63,560 bases of DNA from an uncultured Brachybacterium sp. (GCF_947500705.1 NZ_CANMSY010000013.1:1-63560); one strand, 5' to 3'. Shown: positions 1 to 8,934, counted from the first letter of the stretch. The notes: generated by a model from the sequence alone, not told the origin. A program made the numbers and translations.

Positions 1-637
1 CCTGCTTGCGGCCCTCCATATCCACGCCGACAGCCACGTGGCAGGCCTTGTTGGTCACGACCCCGCCGTCGCGGATCTTGAGCCAGATCGCGTCGATATA
101 GACGATCGGGTAGACCGTTTCCAACGGGCGGGACTGCCACTGGGCGACCTCGTCAGCGACCACGTCGGTGACTCTGGAGATCGTCGCGGCGGAGACCTTC
201 GAGCCGTAGATCTCCTCGAGGTGGGAGCCGATGTCGCGGGTAGTCATTCCGCGGGCATACAGCGAGAGAATCATGTCCTCGACCTTCCCCAGCCGGCGGG
301 CCCGCTTCGGCACGATCACGGGCTCGAACGACCCGTTGCGGTCCCTGGGGACAGTGAGCTGCACCGGTCCCTGGAGGGTATGGACGGACTTGGTGGTCTT
401 GCCATTGCGGGAGTTGCCCGTTCCGGCGCCGGCAGGGTCACCGGTCTCGTAGCCGAGGTGGTCGCTGATCTCGGTCTCCAGGGCTCGTTCCAGCACGGCC
501 TGGGTCATCCGCGAGAGCAGCTCCTCGACCCCGTGGCGGCCCTCTCCGAGGTCCTCCGCAGCGTTGACGAGGGCGTCGATCTGGTCGGCGCTCAGCACCC
601 CAGCAAGCGGGTTCTGGGCATCAGCAATATCGGTCAT
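1..637 (-). CDS. IS256-family (mutator type) transposase, C-terminus missing at window edge
   Basis: Reading from the ATG at 635-637 on the minus strand, the product begins MTDIADAQNPLAGVLSADQI and continues through the typical IS256 N-terminal region and the start of the DDE domain. Recognisable stretches are GRHGVEELLSRMTQAVLERA, GNGNSRNGKTTKSVHT, LYARGMTTRDIGAHLEEIYG and TISRVTDVVADEV. The last residues before the edge include VYIDAIWLKIRD, which carries the first catalytic Asp, and VAVGVDMEGRK. About 212 of the usual ~400 residues are in the window. It catalyses cut-and-paste or copy-out transposition of its own element. Nothing seen here suggests inactivation, but the catalytic second Asp and the Glu lie beyond the edge. 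Confidence 0.9.
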   Translation of the reverse strand, partial: MTDIADAQNPLAGVLSADQIDALVNAAEDLGEGRHGVEELLSRMTQAVLERALETEISDHLGYETGDPAGAGTGNSRNGKTTKSVHTLQGPVQLTVPRDRNGSFEPVIVPKRARRLGKVEDMILSLYARGMTTRDIGSHLEEIYGSKVSAATISRVTDVVADEVAQWQSRPLETVYPIVYIDAIWLKIRDGGVVTNKACHVAVGVDMEGRKQ

Positions 638-720
638 GTATTCGGTCCTATTCAGAGGCGAGCCAGCAGGTCACACCTCGGTTCGAGACCGGACCCTTAC
701 ACAGCTAATGAAACACCCTC
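1..720 (-). mobile_element. IS256-family insertion sequence, partial (runs off the left edge)
   Basis: The segment carries a minus-strand IS256-type transposase gene. Its right boundary is placed at about 720, where a putative terminal inverted repeat spans 691-720, reading inward as GGGTGTTTCATTAGCTGTG on the minus strand. Beyond it the reading frame of a different transposase resumes, which shows that the element inserted into that gene. The other end, its matching repeat and the target duplication lie outside the window, so the exact boundary is inferred. Confidence 0.75.
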
Positions 721-1861
721 GCGTCCGATCTCTACCACCGCGCAGGACGTCGCGGCGGTAATGTTCCAGGTGGTCACCCCACAGACCTGGGGCCCGCCGT
801 CCAGCGAAGAGGTTCCGGCGCCGTACGTCGGGGTGCCGGACTTTCTTCTGGCGCAGGAGACCGGTGCGTTGCCGGACACGATCGTGGTCGATCACGGGAA
901 GGCCTATCTCTCTCAGCGCACCAGGGCGGTGTGCCATCGACTGGGGATCAACATCCAGCCCGCGATCCCCCACAAGCCGACGGACAAACCCACCATCGAG
1001 CGGTTCTTCCGTACCCTGCGCCAGCAGCTGCTCGAGCACCTGGCCGCCTACAAGGGCCCGGACATCTACTCCCGCGGCAAGAGCATCGAGGACCAGGCGT
1101 TCTACTACGTACCCGAGCTCGAGGCGATCCTCCGCGAATGGGTGGGGATCTACCACCACACCCCGCACCAGGGCCTGAGCGATCCGCTGCTGCCGAAAGT
1201 GGAGCTGTCCCCGGCGGAGATGTTCGCCCGCGGCATGGCCACCGCCGGGCTACTGCGACTGCCGGCCAGCGATGATCTGCGGATGGAGTTCCTGGATGTC
1301 GCCTGGCGCTCGATCCAGCACTACGGCGTCGAGATCGACGGCCGCCGTTATGACGGGCCCGGGCTCAACCTCCACCGCGGCACCCGGTCACCCTACGGAG
1401 GCGCGCACGCGAGCAAGTGGCCGATCATGATCGACCGCGACGACGTGCGCACCGTCTACTTCCAGGACCCCGACACCCGGACCTGGCACGACCTGGAGTG
1501 GGAACACGCCCCAGGCCTGGACGCCCCGCTGAGCGCCGAAGCCGCCGCCTACACCCGCAAGCTCAGCCAGAGCGCCGACCGGCACGTCGATGCCGGCGCC
1601 GCGCTCGACGACTTGCTGGACCGCTACAGCAAAGGCGCGGTCACCAACCGTCGCGAGAAGAACCTCGCCCGCCGCCTCGCCACCGTGTCCGGCACAGACC
1701 GCGCCGCGCCGGCTGCCGACGACCCGTCGGGAGTGATCGATCTGGTTGCCCGTCTCGAGCACCGCCGAAACAAGGCCCAGGTCACGGACGATCTCGACGT
1801 ATTCGAACAGTTCTGGGCCGAGCATCCCGACCAGGGCGCGTTCGAGGTGTTCGACGAATGA
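721..1861 (+). pseudogene. TnsB/TniA-like DDE transposase, 5' part removed by the IS256 insertion
   Basis: This is the C-terminal ~380 residues of a Mu/TnsB/TniA-type transposase (rve integrase core plus Mu-type C-terminal domain). Visible landmarks are TIVVDHGKAYLSQ with the second catalytic Asp, and TDKPTIERFFRTLRQQL with the catalytic Glu about 36 residues later. QGLSDPLLPKVELSPAEMF and a C-terminal beta-barrel-like part follow. The first catalytic Asp should lie just upstream but is separated by the IS256 element, so the gene is split. It ends with ATGA overlapping the frame of the next gene, the normal operon order transposase-ATPase-TniQ. The left half is presumably beyond the window edge. 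As it stands the transposase should be inactive unless the IS excises precisely. Confidence 0.8.
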
Positions 1862-2073
1862 TCGGGCCCGGGAATCGGTGGGCGGTGTGACTGCGGGAGA
1901 ACGAGCCGGCCCGGTACAACCTGGCGACCAAGCAGGGCTGGGACGCGTTCGTCCATGCCGCGCCACGCACGCCCCTGGAGCGACTGTTCCAAGCTGAGAT
2001 CGGCCGGCTCGGCATCGCGGAGCGGGAGGACTACAACGACGCCCGCGCCGTCTGGAACGCGAACCCCACGACT

Positions 2074-2934
2074 GTGCATACCGCTCATCTCGCCCGTGCC
2101 TACGGCGTGATGGATCAGGTGATGGCCTCCAACCGGCGCGACAGTGACCGACTGCGCGGGGCGGTAGTGATCTATGCCGCCCCGGCACTGGGCAAGACCA
2201 CCATCGCCACCCGCTACGCCCGCGACCTCCACCGCAAGATCCTGCGCCGGTACGGCCCGCGCACCCCGGAGGGTCAGCAGCGCCTGCCGGTGGTCTACCT
2301 GCCACTCAGCGCCGGCACCACGCTCAAGGGACTGAACCAGAAGTTGCTGCGGTTCTACGGGCACCCGGCCGCGACCCGATCCACCCGCGCCGAACTCGGA
2401 TCGCTGGCCGTCGACTGCGTCCAGGCCTGCCGCACCCAGCTGATCATCATCGATGACCTGCACTTCATCGACTTCAAACACCGCCACGGCCACGAGGTCT
2501 CCAACCACCTCAAGGGCCTCGCCAACGAGATGCCCGTGACCTTCATGTACGTCGGGGTGCGGCTACGAGAGAAGAAGTTCTTCGACGAAGGCCTACTCGG
2601 CGAAGACGCCGTCTACGCCCAGACCTCCCGCCGCGCGACCCGCTGCGAGGTCGCACCGTTCACCCACGCCACCACCTCCGGGGCCCGGGCCTGGAGCGCG
2701 CTGCTGGCCGCCCTGGAAGCACACGTGATCCTCGCCGACGCCCACCCCGGAATGCTGACCGACCACGCGAAACTGCTGGCCATGCGCACCCAGGGCTGCA
2801 TCGGCTCGCTGACGAACCTGCTGGACCGGGTCTGCCACCTGGCCATCGCAACCGGCACCGAGACCATCACCCGCGAGCTCATCACCCAGGTCACGATCGA
2901 CAATGCAGCCGAACTCAGCGCCGGCACCGCCTGA
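2074..2934 (+). CDS. TniB/TnsC-like AAA+ transposition ATPase
   Basis: This is an ATP-dependent regulator that links target selection (TniQ) to the transposase in Tn7/Tn5053-like elements. The P-loop reads AAPALGKTT, an otherwise good Walker A with Ala in place of the first Gly. Walker B is LIIIDDLHFID. The coordinates use the first conventional start in frame (GTG at 2074). Clear coding sequence in the same frame extends upstream to 1891 (RYNLATKQGWDAFVHAAPRT, LFQAEIGRLGIAEREDY), directly after an in-frame TGA at 1888-1890. The ATG at 1858, which overlaps the transposase stop, reaches that TGA after ten codons. The true start is therefore either CTG 1891, or the gene has acquired a nonsense mutation in its first codons. 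The 3' end overlaps tniQ by 32 bases. Confidence 0.75.
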   Translation: MHTAHLARAYGVMDQVMASNRRDSDRLRGAVVIYAAPALGKTTIATRYARDLHRKILRRYGPRTPEGQQRLPVVYLPLSAGTTLKGLNQKLLRFYGHPAATRSTRAELGSLAVDCVQACRTQLIIIDDLHFIDFKHRHGHEVSNHLKGLANEMPVTFMYVGVRLREKKFFDEGLLGEDAVYAQTSRRATRCEVAPFTHATTSGARAWSALLAALEAHVILADAHPGMLTDHAKLLAMRTQGCIGSLTNLLDRVCHLAIATGTETITRELITQVTIDNAAELSAGTA

Positions 2935-4657
2935 CCCACCCCCAGACTCGCGGCCGCGCCCGCGGTTAATCCCCGGCGGCTACGACCTCGACACTCCGCC
3001 CATCCACATCACCCCGCTCCCGGGAGAATCCGCGGTCTCATGGCTGCGCCGTGCCGCTGTGCGCTACCAGATCAGCCCCCGCAACGTCCTGCGCGCCGGC
3101 GGCGCCAGCCGACAGATCTCCTCCACCCGCGCCGCCACCACCCGGATCACCTCCCCCAGGAACGCCTTCACCACCCGGCTCGGCCTGTCCGCCGACGAAC
3201 GCCGACTACTGCGAGACCCCACCCCGCTCGGACACGCCCTGGACTCTTACGCCCGCATCTACCAGCACCCCAACACCTCGACCACCGGAACATCCAGTCG
3301 CTTCTGTCCGACCTGCCTCGCCGTCGAGACACCCAGCTGGGACAAGGATTGGACGAACCCGCTGCTGGCCGTCTGCCCCAAACATGACCTGCTGCTGCTC
3401 GACCGCTGCCCCGCCTGCCAGGCCGTGCCCTACACCAGCCCCGCCTGGCTCAGCGAGCCGCTCAAGCTCTGGCGCTGCACCGCCCGCACCTCCGCGATGT
3501 CCGGGACCGGGCGCCGCGTGCGGCCCTGGTGCGGCCACGACCTACGCACCACACCTGCTGCGACCGCCACGAGCGAGCAGTCCCGGGCGCAACGGCTGCT
3601 CCTCGACCTCACGATTGATCCCGACGACCCCATCGATCTCTGCGGGATCACGATCACTCGCCAGATCGGGTTCGACGCCATGGTCGAACTCCTGACCGCA
3701 GCCCTCCACGATCGCGGCACCCGCTTCCTCGACCTGTCCGAACCCACCGGCGAGATCGCCTTGGGACTGGCCGACACCCTCCTCGTTCTCGAGACCACCG
3801 ATCCCGGCGAAGCTGGGGACCGTCTCCAAGAACTGGTGCTGCCCACCGACCGCCAGGCCCCCATCACACTGAACGCGGCGACGAGCTCGGCGAAGAATCC
3901 ACTGCTCGGGGCGCTGCAACTCGGCCGCCACCGCGAACACCTGACCGCGACCAGCCAACTCGCCTTCCGCACCGGCGCCACCCACCCTCGCTACCCGCTG
4001 CCAGCGAAGACACCACGCGCCTCCGTGCATCACCTGCTGCTGCCCGAACACACTTCGCCCGGGCTCCCGCTCCCCCTCACCCGCGTCCCCCAGGTGATCT
4101 GGCCCGGCACGCTACCCGGCCTCGATGACTCCGATCCGATCGTCCGCGCCGAAATCTCCCTGCTAATCGCCCACCTCGGCACTACCCGCCCCTGGTCCCA
4201 CCTCACCCTCGACCTCGGTCTCCCCCGCACCTTCCACTCCGCCCTCGCCCGGCGCATCCGCACCCGACGCGCCCACGGCACCTGGCCGACCCTCCTGGCC
4301 CAGCTCGACGAGCTCCTCGAACATCTTCAGGCGCACCCGCCGTGGCCGAACTACCGCCACCGCCGCATCCTCGCCGACGACCTCCTTCTCCTCGAACGGG
4401 TCCTGGTCACGGCTGACCCCGACCAGCGACTGCCCGCCCTCGCGGTCCAGCGGCGCTTCTGGGAGCTCTTCACCGGCGGCGACGCACTCTTCGCACCAAA
4501 CCCCCTCGCCATCCTCGCCGACCAGCACGCCCACTGGAGACAGGAACGCCACGAGCTCGACGACAAGCAGATGGAGCTCTTCGAGACAGCGTTTCAGATT
4601 CTCGACCGCTCCAGTCCTCTGCTGCTCGGTAGACCCCTGAGCTGGAAGCCACCTTGA
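2903..4657 (+). CDS. tniQ: TniQ family transposition target-selection protein
   Basis: The 584-residue product carries an N-terminal TniQ domain with the hallmark start ITPLPGESAVSWLRRAA (about residues 36-52). A zinc-binding set CPTC, CPKH and CPAC follows at about residues 137-175. The C-terminal ~350 residues are less conserved and probably contact target DNA, as in the TnsD/TniQ family. In Tn7-like and Tn5053-like elements TniQ directs the TnsC ring to the insertion site. The ATG at 2903 lies inside the end of the ATPase gene, consistent with translational coupling. The protein appears intact although its transposase partner is disrupted. Confidence 0.85.
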   Translation: MQPNSAPAPPDPPPDSRPRPRLIPGGYDLDTPPIHITPLPGESAVSWLRRAAVRYQISPRNVLRAGGASRQISSTRAATTRITSPRNAFTTRLGLSADERRLLRDPTPLGHALDSYARIYQHPNTSTTGTSSRFCPTCLAVETPSWDKDWTNPLLAVCPKHDLLLLDRCPACQAVPYTSPAWLSEPLKLWRCTARTSAMSGTGRRVRPWCGHDLRTTPAATATSEQSRAQRLLLDLTIDPDDPIDLCGITITRQIGFDAMVELLTAALHDRGTRFLDLSEPTGEIALGLADTLLVLETTDPGEAGDRLQELVLPTDRQAPITLNAATSSAKNPLLGALQLGRHREHLTATSQLAFRTGATHPRYPLPAKTPRASVHHLLLPEHTSPGLPLPLTRVPQVIWPGTLPGLDDSDPIVRAEISLLIAHLGTTRPWSHLTLDLGLPRTFHSALARRIRTRRAHGTWPTLLAQLDELLEHLQAHPPWPNYRHRRILADDLLLLERVLVTADPDQRLPALAVQRRFWELFTGGDALFAPNPLAILADQHAHWRQERHELDDKQMELFETAFQILDRSSPLLLGRPLSWKPP

Positions 4658-4741
4658 AGCGGAGACTTCACCTACCAGCCCACCCCACCAGACGGGGCGA
4701 TCATCACCCTCAACCCGCTCCCCCACGTCCTCGCCAACACC

Positions 4742-5059
4742 GTGCTTAGCCTTCTCGACCAGCAGCCCCGCGAAGGAGCCCGCGCTATCGCCGCGCGCAC
4801 GTCCCTCACCCGGTCAACCGGACAGCCCGGAGCCCTCGACCCAGGCACCGCCGACCGCTGGGCAGGCCCGACGGCCACTCTCTACAACGATCTCAACAGC
4901 TTGACCCCGATCCCAGACCGCCCGACTCTGCCAGAACTGCCGTTCCAAAGCCGCTACAGCACCTGTTACCCAGGGGGTTTGCTCGCAGGGATCGATCTGT
5001 CCCCTGCGACTTTGCACGATCGACAGAAATCTCCCCGCAGTGCTCGACGGAGCGTGTAA
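4742..5059 (+). CDS. Doubtful small ORF continuing the tniQ frame
   Basis: After the tniQ stop (4655-4657) the same frame stays open for about 400 bases with coding-like composition, for example DGAIITLNPLPHVLANTVL and DRWAGPTATLYNDLNSL. The first usable start is GTG 4742, giving 105 residues. The last ~12 codons lie beyond the candidate transposon end at 5025. It may be the tail of a longer tniQ read-through product, a decayed fourth transposon gene, or chance. No family is recognised. Confidence 0.25.
   Translation: MLSLLDQQPREGARAIAARTSLTRSTGQPGALDPGTADRWAGPTATLYNDLNSLTPIPDRPTLPELPFQSRYSTCYPGGLLAGIDLSPATLHDRQKSPRSARRSV
4998..5025. repeat. Candidate right terminus of the Tn7/Tn5053-like element
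   Basis: The 28 bases begin TGTCCCCTGC and end CGATCGACA, so the outer end reads TGTCGATCGTGC inward on the minus strand. This fits the 5'-TGT...ACA-3' termini of this transposon class. A TnsB-site-like partial repeat (GTCGCAGGGGACAG followed by CCCTGCGAG) lies just inside. A 5-bp target duplication, if present, would be GAAAT at 5026-5030. The left end is not in the window, so this rests on sequence form and position only. Confidence 0.3.
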
Positions 5060-5104
5060 CCTCGACGAGGCCTGATCGGGGCGAACTTCAACGCGGGGAG
5101 TTTA

Positions 5105-6349
5105 GTGAGCGCACGAGCAACTTCAGGAGATGCGTTCAGCGATCCGGCCTTCCGCTGGCTCTGGGGTGCCACCATCCTGGCTCAGACCGGTTCCTCCCTG
5201 GGATCTGTGGCGATCCCACTGATCGCCATCAACGAGCTCGGGATGAATGAAGCGACCGTGGCGCTCCTGGCCACATCCAGTGCCGTCGTGCTCCTCGTCG
5301 CAGCCTTCCCCGCCGGTTATATCGCCGAGTTCCGCCGTAAGCGCCCCCTAATGATCGGTGCGGCCCTGGTCCGCGCCACGATGTTCACCGTGATCGCGAT
5401 GCTGCTCCTGACGGGTAGCTTGCACGTCGCCTGGATGTTCGTCGCCCTGGGTCTGAACGCCGCGATGCAGATCCTGTTCAGCAGCGCCAGTTCGGCGCAC
5501 ACCAAGTCCCTTCTCGACCCCGAACACCGAGCGGACGCACTGGGCAAGCTGCAAGCTGCGAACTGGACGTCGCTGATCCTCGGCCCCGTCGTCGCAGGTT
5601 TAATCGCAGGGGTCTCGTCACCCGCAGTCCTTCTACTGGGCAATGCCGCGGCATTCATCCTGAGCGCGGCTCTCGTTCGTGGAATTCCACGTCCGGAAGG
5701 TCCCGCTCCAGCACGTGGTAAGAGCTCCCGCCGAGGTCGTGAAGCGATAGCCGGGGCGCACTTCCTTCTGCGCGAGCCGATGCTGCGCAGGCTGTTCCTG
5801 TCGTGGCTCATCTTCGCCGGCGCCGTGGCAGCGTTGACCCCCATCACTCAAGTCTTCTACATCCAGGACCTGCAGTTCACCGAGGTGCAGTACGGGCTGC
5901 TGATGGGCCTGCCCTCATTGGGCGGGCTCATCGGCGCCTGGGTGACCGGACGGATCGCTCGTCGCTGGCGGCTCGGCCCGACCGTCTGGTGGTCCAGCAT
6001 TCTCCGTACTCCCTGGTATCTGCTCTATCCGCTTGCCCAGCCAGGAATCAGCGGATTTGTCATGCTCCTGCTCGCTTTCACCGGCGTGCTCTTCTTCTCC
6101 TCCATCACCAACTCGGCCATGGGAGCTTTACGAATGGAGCTCACCCCGGATCACCTCATGTCCCGAAGTAGCGCAGCCTGGGGCATCGCGACGATGGGCG
6201 CCGGCCCCGCCCTCATTCCCATACTCGGCTTCGTCATGCAGGCCACTAACGCGAGAACCGCGCTCTGGGCTATCTTCGCCCTCGTCACGGTCTCGCTTCT
6301 CGTATTACCGGTACGCCGACTGAACTCGGCGCAGGCGACGGAGCTCTGA
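5105..6349 (+). CDS. MFS transporter (MFS_3/enterobactin-exporter-like)
   Basis: The product is a 414-residue integral membrane protein with about 12 hydrophobic segments and the MFS pattern. It starts with FRWLWGATILAQTGSSLGSVAIP (segment 1, given here only as FRWLWGATILAQTGSS), has the loop motif GYIAEFRRKRPLMIG between segments 2 and 3, and a central basic linker RPEGPAPARGKSSRRGRE. It most resembles the proton-driven drug or siderophore exporters of the MFS_3 group; the substrate cannot be read from sequence. The GTG at 5105 is preceded by GGGGAG. It lies about 80 bases beyond the candidate transposon end. Its codon use is somewhat less GC-biased than the genes to its right, suggesting recent acquisition. 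Confidence 0.8.
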   Translation: MSARATSGDAFSDPAFRWLWGATILAQTGSSLGSVAIPLIAINELGMNEATVALLATSSAVVLLVAAFPAGYIAEFRRKRPLMIGAALVRATMFTVIAMLLLTGSLHVAWMFVALGLNAAMQILFSSASSAHTKSLLDPEHRADALGKLQAANWTSLILGPVVAGLIAGVSSPAVLLLGNAAAFILSAALVRGIPRPEGPAPARGKSSRRGREAIAGAHFLLREPMLRRLFLSWLIFAGAVAALTPITQVFYIQDLQFTEVQYGLLMGLPSLGGLIGAWVTGRIARRWRLGPTVWWSSILRTPWYLLYPLAQPGISGFVMLLLAFTGVLFFSSITNSAMGALRMELTPDHLMSRSSAAWGIATMGAGPALIPILGFVMQATNARTALWAIFALVTVSLLVLPVRRLNSAQATEL

Positions 6350-6386
6350 CCACACAGCAACATCTGGGACTGATGCGCCGATAAGT

Positions 6387-6403
6387 GCCACATGAGCTGT
6401 GGC
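6387..6403 (+). terminator. Weak hairpin after the MFS gene
   Basis: GCCACA and TGTGGC form a 6-bp stem around a 5-base loop, 38 bases after the MFS stop. There is no T-tract, so termination activity is uncertain. The rest of 6350-6577 shows nothing else except the promoter of the next gene. Confidence 0.3.
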
Positions 6404-6577
6404 GCTGAGGAATCTGACAACTTGGCGAGAGTTTGGGCAGCTTGCCAATGTCTCGCACCGCAGGTCACAGCGCCGCACTTCTGACAGATCGCGCGAGAAC
6501 CTACAACTTCGCGCCTGCTTCCGTCACGCCTGCCGCACAACGCAGCGCGGTAGCGCCGCGGACAGTACGGTGACGAC

Positions 6578-7549
6578 ATGCTCTCCCCCGGCGTCGCCGA
6601 CTATGCCGCCTTCCTCCCCGCGTCCTGGCGGGATCGCGTCGACCTGACGCCTGCGAGCACGTGGTGGAGCTGGCGCGGGCACGACGTCCATGTGCGGCGT
6701 CGCCGGAATCCCGATGCTCCCGTGCGGGTACTGCTCATCCATGGGGCCGGGGGCCACAGTGCGGCGCTCTGGCCGATCGCCTCACTCCTGCCCGAACACG
6801 ACGTGGAGCTGGCCGCCGTGGACCTGCCACTCTATGGTGGGACGAGGTCACCGGATCCGAGCGCGGTCCGCTACCAGGACTGGGTCTCCCTGCTGTGCGA
6901 CGTCGTCGCCTCCGAAAATGACGGTCGACCTCTCGTGCTGCTGGGAGCCAGCATCGGCGGCATGCTCGCCTATGAGGTCGCCGCCCGCACCGGCCGCGCC
7001 GCAGCAGTGGTCACCACGTCCCTGCTGGATCCGCGCGACCCCCGTGCGCGGGCCGTCATCACCCGTTTCGGCCCCCTCGGCGTGCTCGGTGGACCGCTGG
7101 CACGGCTTCTCCCCCAGCGCTTCGCCGGACGGCACATCCCGATGTCCTGGGTCGCCGCTCTGTCGAAGATGAGTCGCGACCCCGGTCTGTCGCGGCTGTG
7201 CGCCACCGACCCTCGGGGAGGAGGCGCGACGATCCCGCTCGGATTCCTCACGTCGTACCTCACCTACCGTCACACCCCGCCGGAGCGGATGACCACCCCG
7301 GTGACTCTCGCCCACCCGGCGAAGGACACCTGGACACCGGTGGAGATCAGCACACGCTGGCTCAGCCGGATCGCCGCACCGGCCGAACTCGTCATGCTGC
7401 GCGAATGCGGCCACTTCCCCCTCGAGGACCCCGGATTGCAGGACCTGGTCGGGGCTGTCAGCCGGGTGACCCGACGGGGACAGCCCGGCAGCAGGCGCGC
7501 AACCGAGACGGAGAACGGGACCGAGAAGGAGCAGCGCCTTGGACGGTGA
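6578..7549 (+). CDS. Alpha/beta hydrolase
   Basis: The 323-residue product has the alpha/beta-hydrolase fold signature. The oxyanion-hole loop is LLIHGAGGHSAA (residues ~51-62), the nucleophile elbow GASIGG holds the Ser, and the acid is in HPAKDTWTP. The catalytic His is in ECGHFPLEDPG. A basic, poorly conserved tail (RRGQPGSRRATETENG) follows. The substrate is unknown; esterase or lipase-like action on small esters or lipids is the family range. A TACGGT -10 element ends 6 bases before the ATG, suggesting leaderless transcription. The gene overlaps the next by 11 bases. Confidence 0.8.
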   Translation: MLSPGVADYAAFLPASWRDRVDLTPASTWWSWRGHDVHVRRRRNPDAPVRVLLIHGAGGHSAALWPIASLLPEHDVELAAVDLPLYGGTRSPDPSAVRYQDWVSLLCDVVASENDGRPLVLLGASIGGMLAYEVAARTGRAAAVVTTSLLDPRDPRARAVITRFGPLGVLGGPLARLLPQRFAGRHIPMSWVAALSKMSRDPGLSRLCATDPRGGGATIPLGFLTSYLTYRHTPPERMTTPVTLAHPAKDTWTPVEISTRWLSRIAAPAELVMLRECGHFPLEDPGLQDLVGAVSRVTRRGQPGSRRATETENGTEKEQRLGR

Positions 7550-7940
7550 CGCCCTGCAGGAGATCGCCCGCACCCGCGCCGAGGAACTTCCCGCCGCTGT
7601 GGTGACGCACCCCTTCGGGCCCGAGTACGACGTGGCGAAGGTCGTCGGCAGGATGTTCCTGCTGCTCACCGAGGTGCGCGGGGAGCGGATCGTGGTCCTC
7701 AAGGCGGATCCTCGGGACTCCGAGGCGCTGCGGCAGGCCCACTCGGACATCACGCCGGGCTATCACATGAACAAGCGGCACTGGATCACCCTCGAACCAG
7801 GCGGGGAGCTCGATGCCGAGCTGGTCCGGGAGCTGGTGACCGAGTCGTATCTGCTCGTGGTGGAGGGCCTGCCGCGGGCCCGGCGCCCGGTGGATCCCGG
7901 GTCCTTCGGCGCACGTCCGGGCAGCACCCCGTCCCCGTAG
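7539..7940 (+). CDS. MmcQ/YjbR family protein
   Basis: The 133-residue product matches the MmcQ/YjbR family, a CyaY-like alpha/beta fold thought to bind DNA or small ligands. Landmarks are HPFGPEYDVAKVVGRMFLL, VVLKADPRDSEALRQ, PGYHMNKRHWITLEPGG and LVTESYLLVVEGLP. The TTG start is preceded by GGAG at a 7-base spacing. The last ~20 residues are Pro/Gly-rich and not part of the usual domain. It is translationally coupled to the hydrolase upstream. The molecular function of the family is not firmly established. Confidence 0.85.
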   Translation: MDGDALQEIARTRAEELPAAVVTHPFGPEYDVAKVVGRMFLLLTEVRGERIVVLKADPRDSEALRQAHSDITPGYHMNKRHWITLEPGGELDAELVRELVTESYLLVVEGLPRARRPVDPGSFGARPGSTPSP

Positions 7941-7950
7941 ACTCCGCCGC

Positions 7951-8934
7951 ATGAGGCGTACGGGGGTATCGGTCCTGGGGTGGGTGCTGCTGGTGGCGGG
8001 GGTGCTCGCCTCGGCAGTGCTCCTGATCCTGCGGCTCGTCACCGAGCTGCACACCTGGCATCACCACGTCATCGCGATCTCGTCCTTCATGCCGCTGCTC
8101 TGGATCCCGGTGCTCGTCGGCTGCCTGGGGCTGCTGCTGGTGCTGCGGGCCCGGTGGCGGCTGCTCGGTGCCGCCGTCCTGATCGCCGCGATGACAGTCT
8201 TCGCCTGGCCGCTGCTGCCACAGGAGGAGAGGTCGGACATCCCCCTCGCAGTCGGCAGCACCCTCACGGTGCTCTCGCTGAATCTGCAGTTCGGTCGGGC
8301 CGACATCGACGAGGTCTCCGAGCTGATCACCGCCGACGTCGATGTGCTCGCGCTGCAGGAGTACACACCCGGGTTCGAGGAGGAGCTCGCGGCGGTCGGT
8401 GTGCTGGAGGAGTTCCCGCATCAGGTCGGCACGTCCGACACCGACGCGAGCGGCACGATGCTCCTGTCCCGCACGCCGGTCGAGCGCGTCGCCCGGGCCG
8501 AGGGCACGGCGTTCGAGAACCTGATCGCGACCACCACCGTCGAGGGCACGGACTGGCACCTCGGCGTGATCCACACGGCGCCGCCGCAGATGGGCACCGA
8601 CGCCTGGGCTCACGACGGCGCGGCGGTCAAGGATCTCTCCGAGCCGTACCTCGGGGAGAACCTGCTGCTGGTCGGCGACTTCAACGCGATCGACCAGCAC
8701 CACACGATGCGGGAGCTGACCGCCGACGGCGACCTGCACGACCTCGCAGCGAGGCGACAGGGCGAGGGAACGGGATGGCATCCCACCTGGCCCACGGGCA
8801 CATGGATCCCGTCGTTCGCCCGCATCGATCACGCGCTGGTCTCCGGCGGGGTGCTCGGTGATGTGCCGCAGTACGAGACTGTCACCGGCAGCGACCACAA
8901 GGCACTTCTCGTGGAGGTCCTCGAGGTCGTCTAG
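7951..8934 (+). CDS. Membrane-anchored endonuclease/exonuclease/phosphatase family protein
   Basis: There are three N-terminal transmembrane segments (residues ~7-28, 40-62, 65-85), and then an EEP (DNase I/sphingomyelinase-like) domain facing outward. Metal and catalytic motifs are LSLNLQFG (Asn), LALQEYTP (Glu), VIHTAPPQ (His), GDFNAIDQHH (Asp, Asn) and GSDHKALLVE (Asp-His). The topology suggests an extracytoplasmic phosphodiesterase; the substrate is unknown. The -10 element TAGACT (7938-7943) overlaps the stop codon of the upstream gene and lies 7 bases before the ATG, so it is probably transcribed separately as a leaderless mRNA. Confidence 0.85.
   Translation: MRRTGVSVLGWVLLVAGVLASAVLLILRLVTELHTWHHHVIAISSFMPLLWIPVLVGCLGLLLVLRARWRLLGAAVLIAAMTVFAWPLLPQEERSDIPLAVGSTLTVLSLNLQFGRADIDEVSELITADVDVLALQEYTPGFEEELAAVGVLEEFPHQVGTSDTDASGTMLLSRTPVERVARAEGTAFENLIATTTVEGTDWHLGVIHTAPPQMGTDAWAHDGAAVKDLSEPYLGENLLLVGDFNAIDQHHTMRELTADGDLHDLAARRQGEGTGWHPTWPTGTWIPSFARIDHALVSGGVLGDVPQYETVTGSDHKALLVEVLEVV

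Noticed and set aside
38-1861. A 607-codon open frame on the plus strand
   Set aside because: Its first ~225 codons are the antisense of the IS256 transposase; only the part after about 721 is real coding sequence, so it is not one gene.
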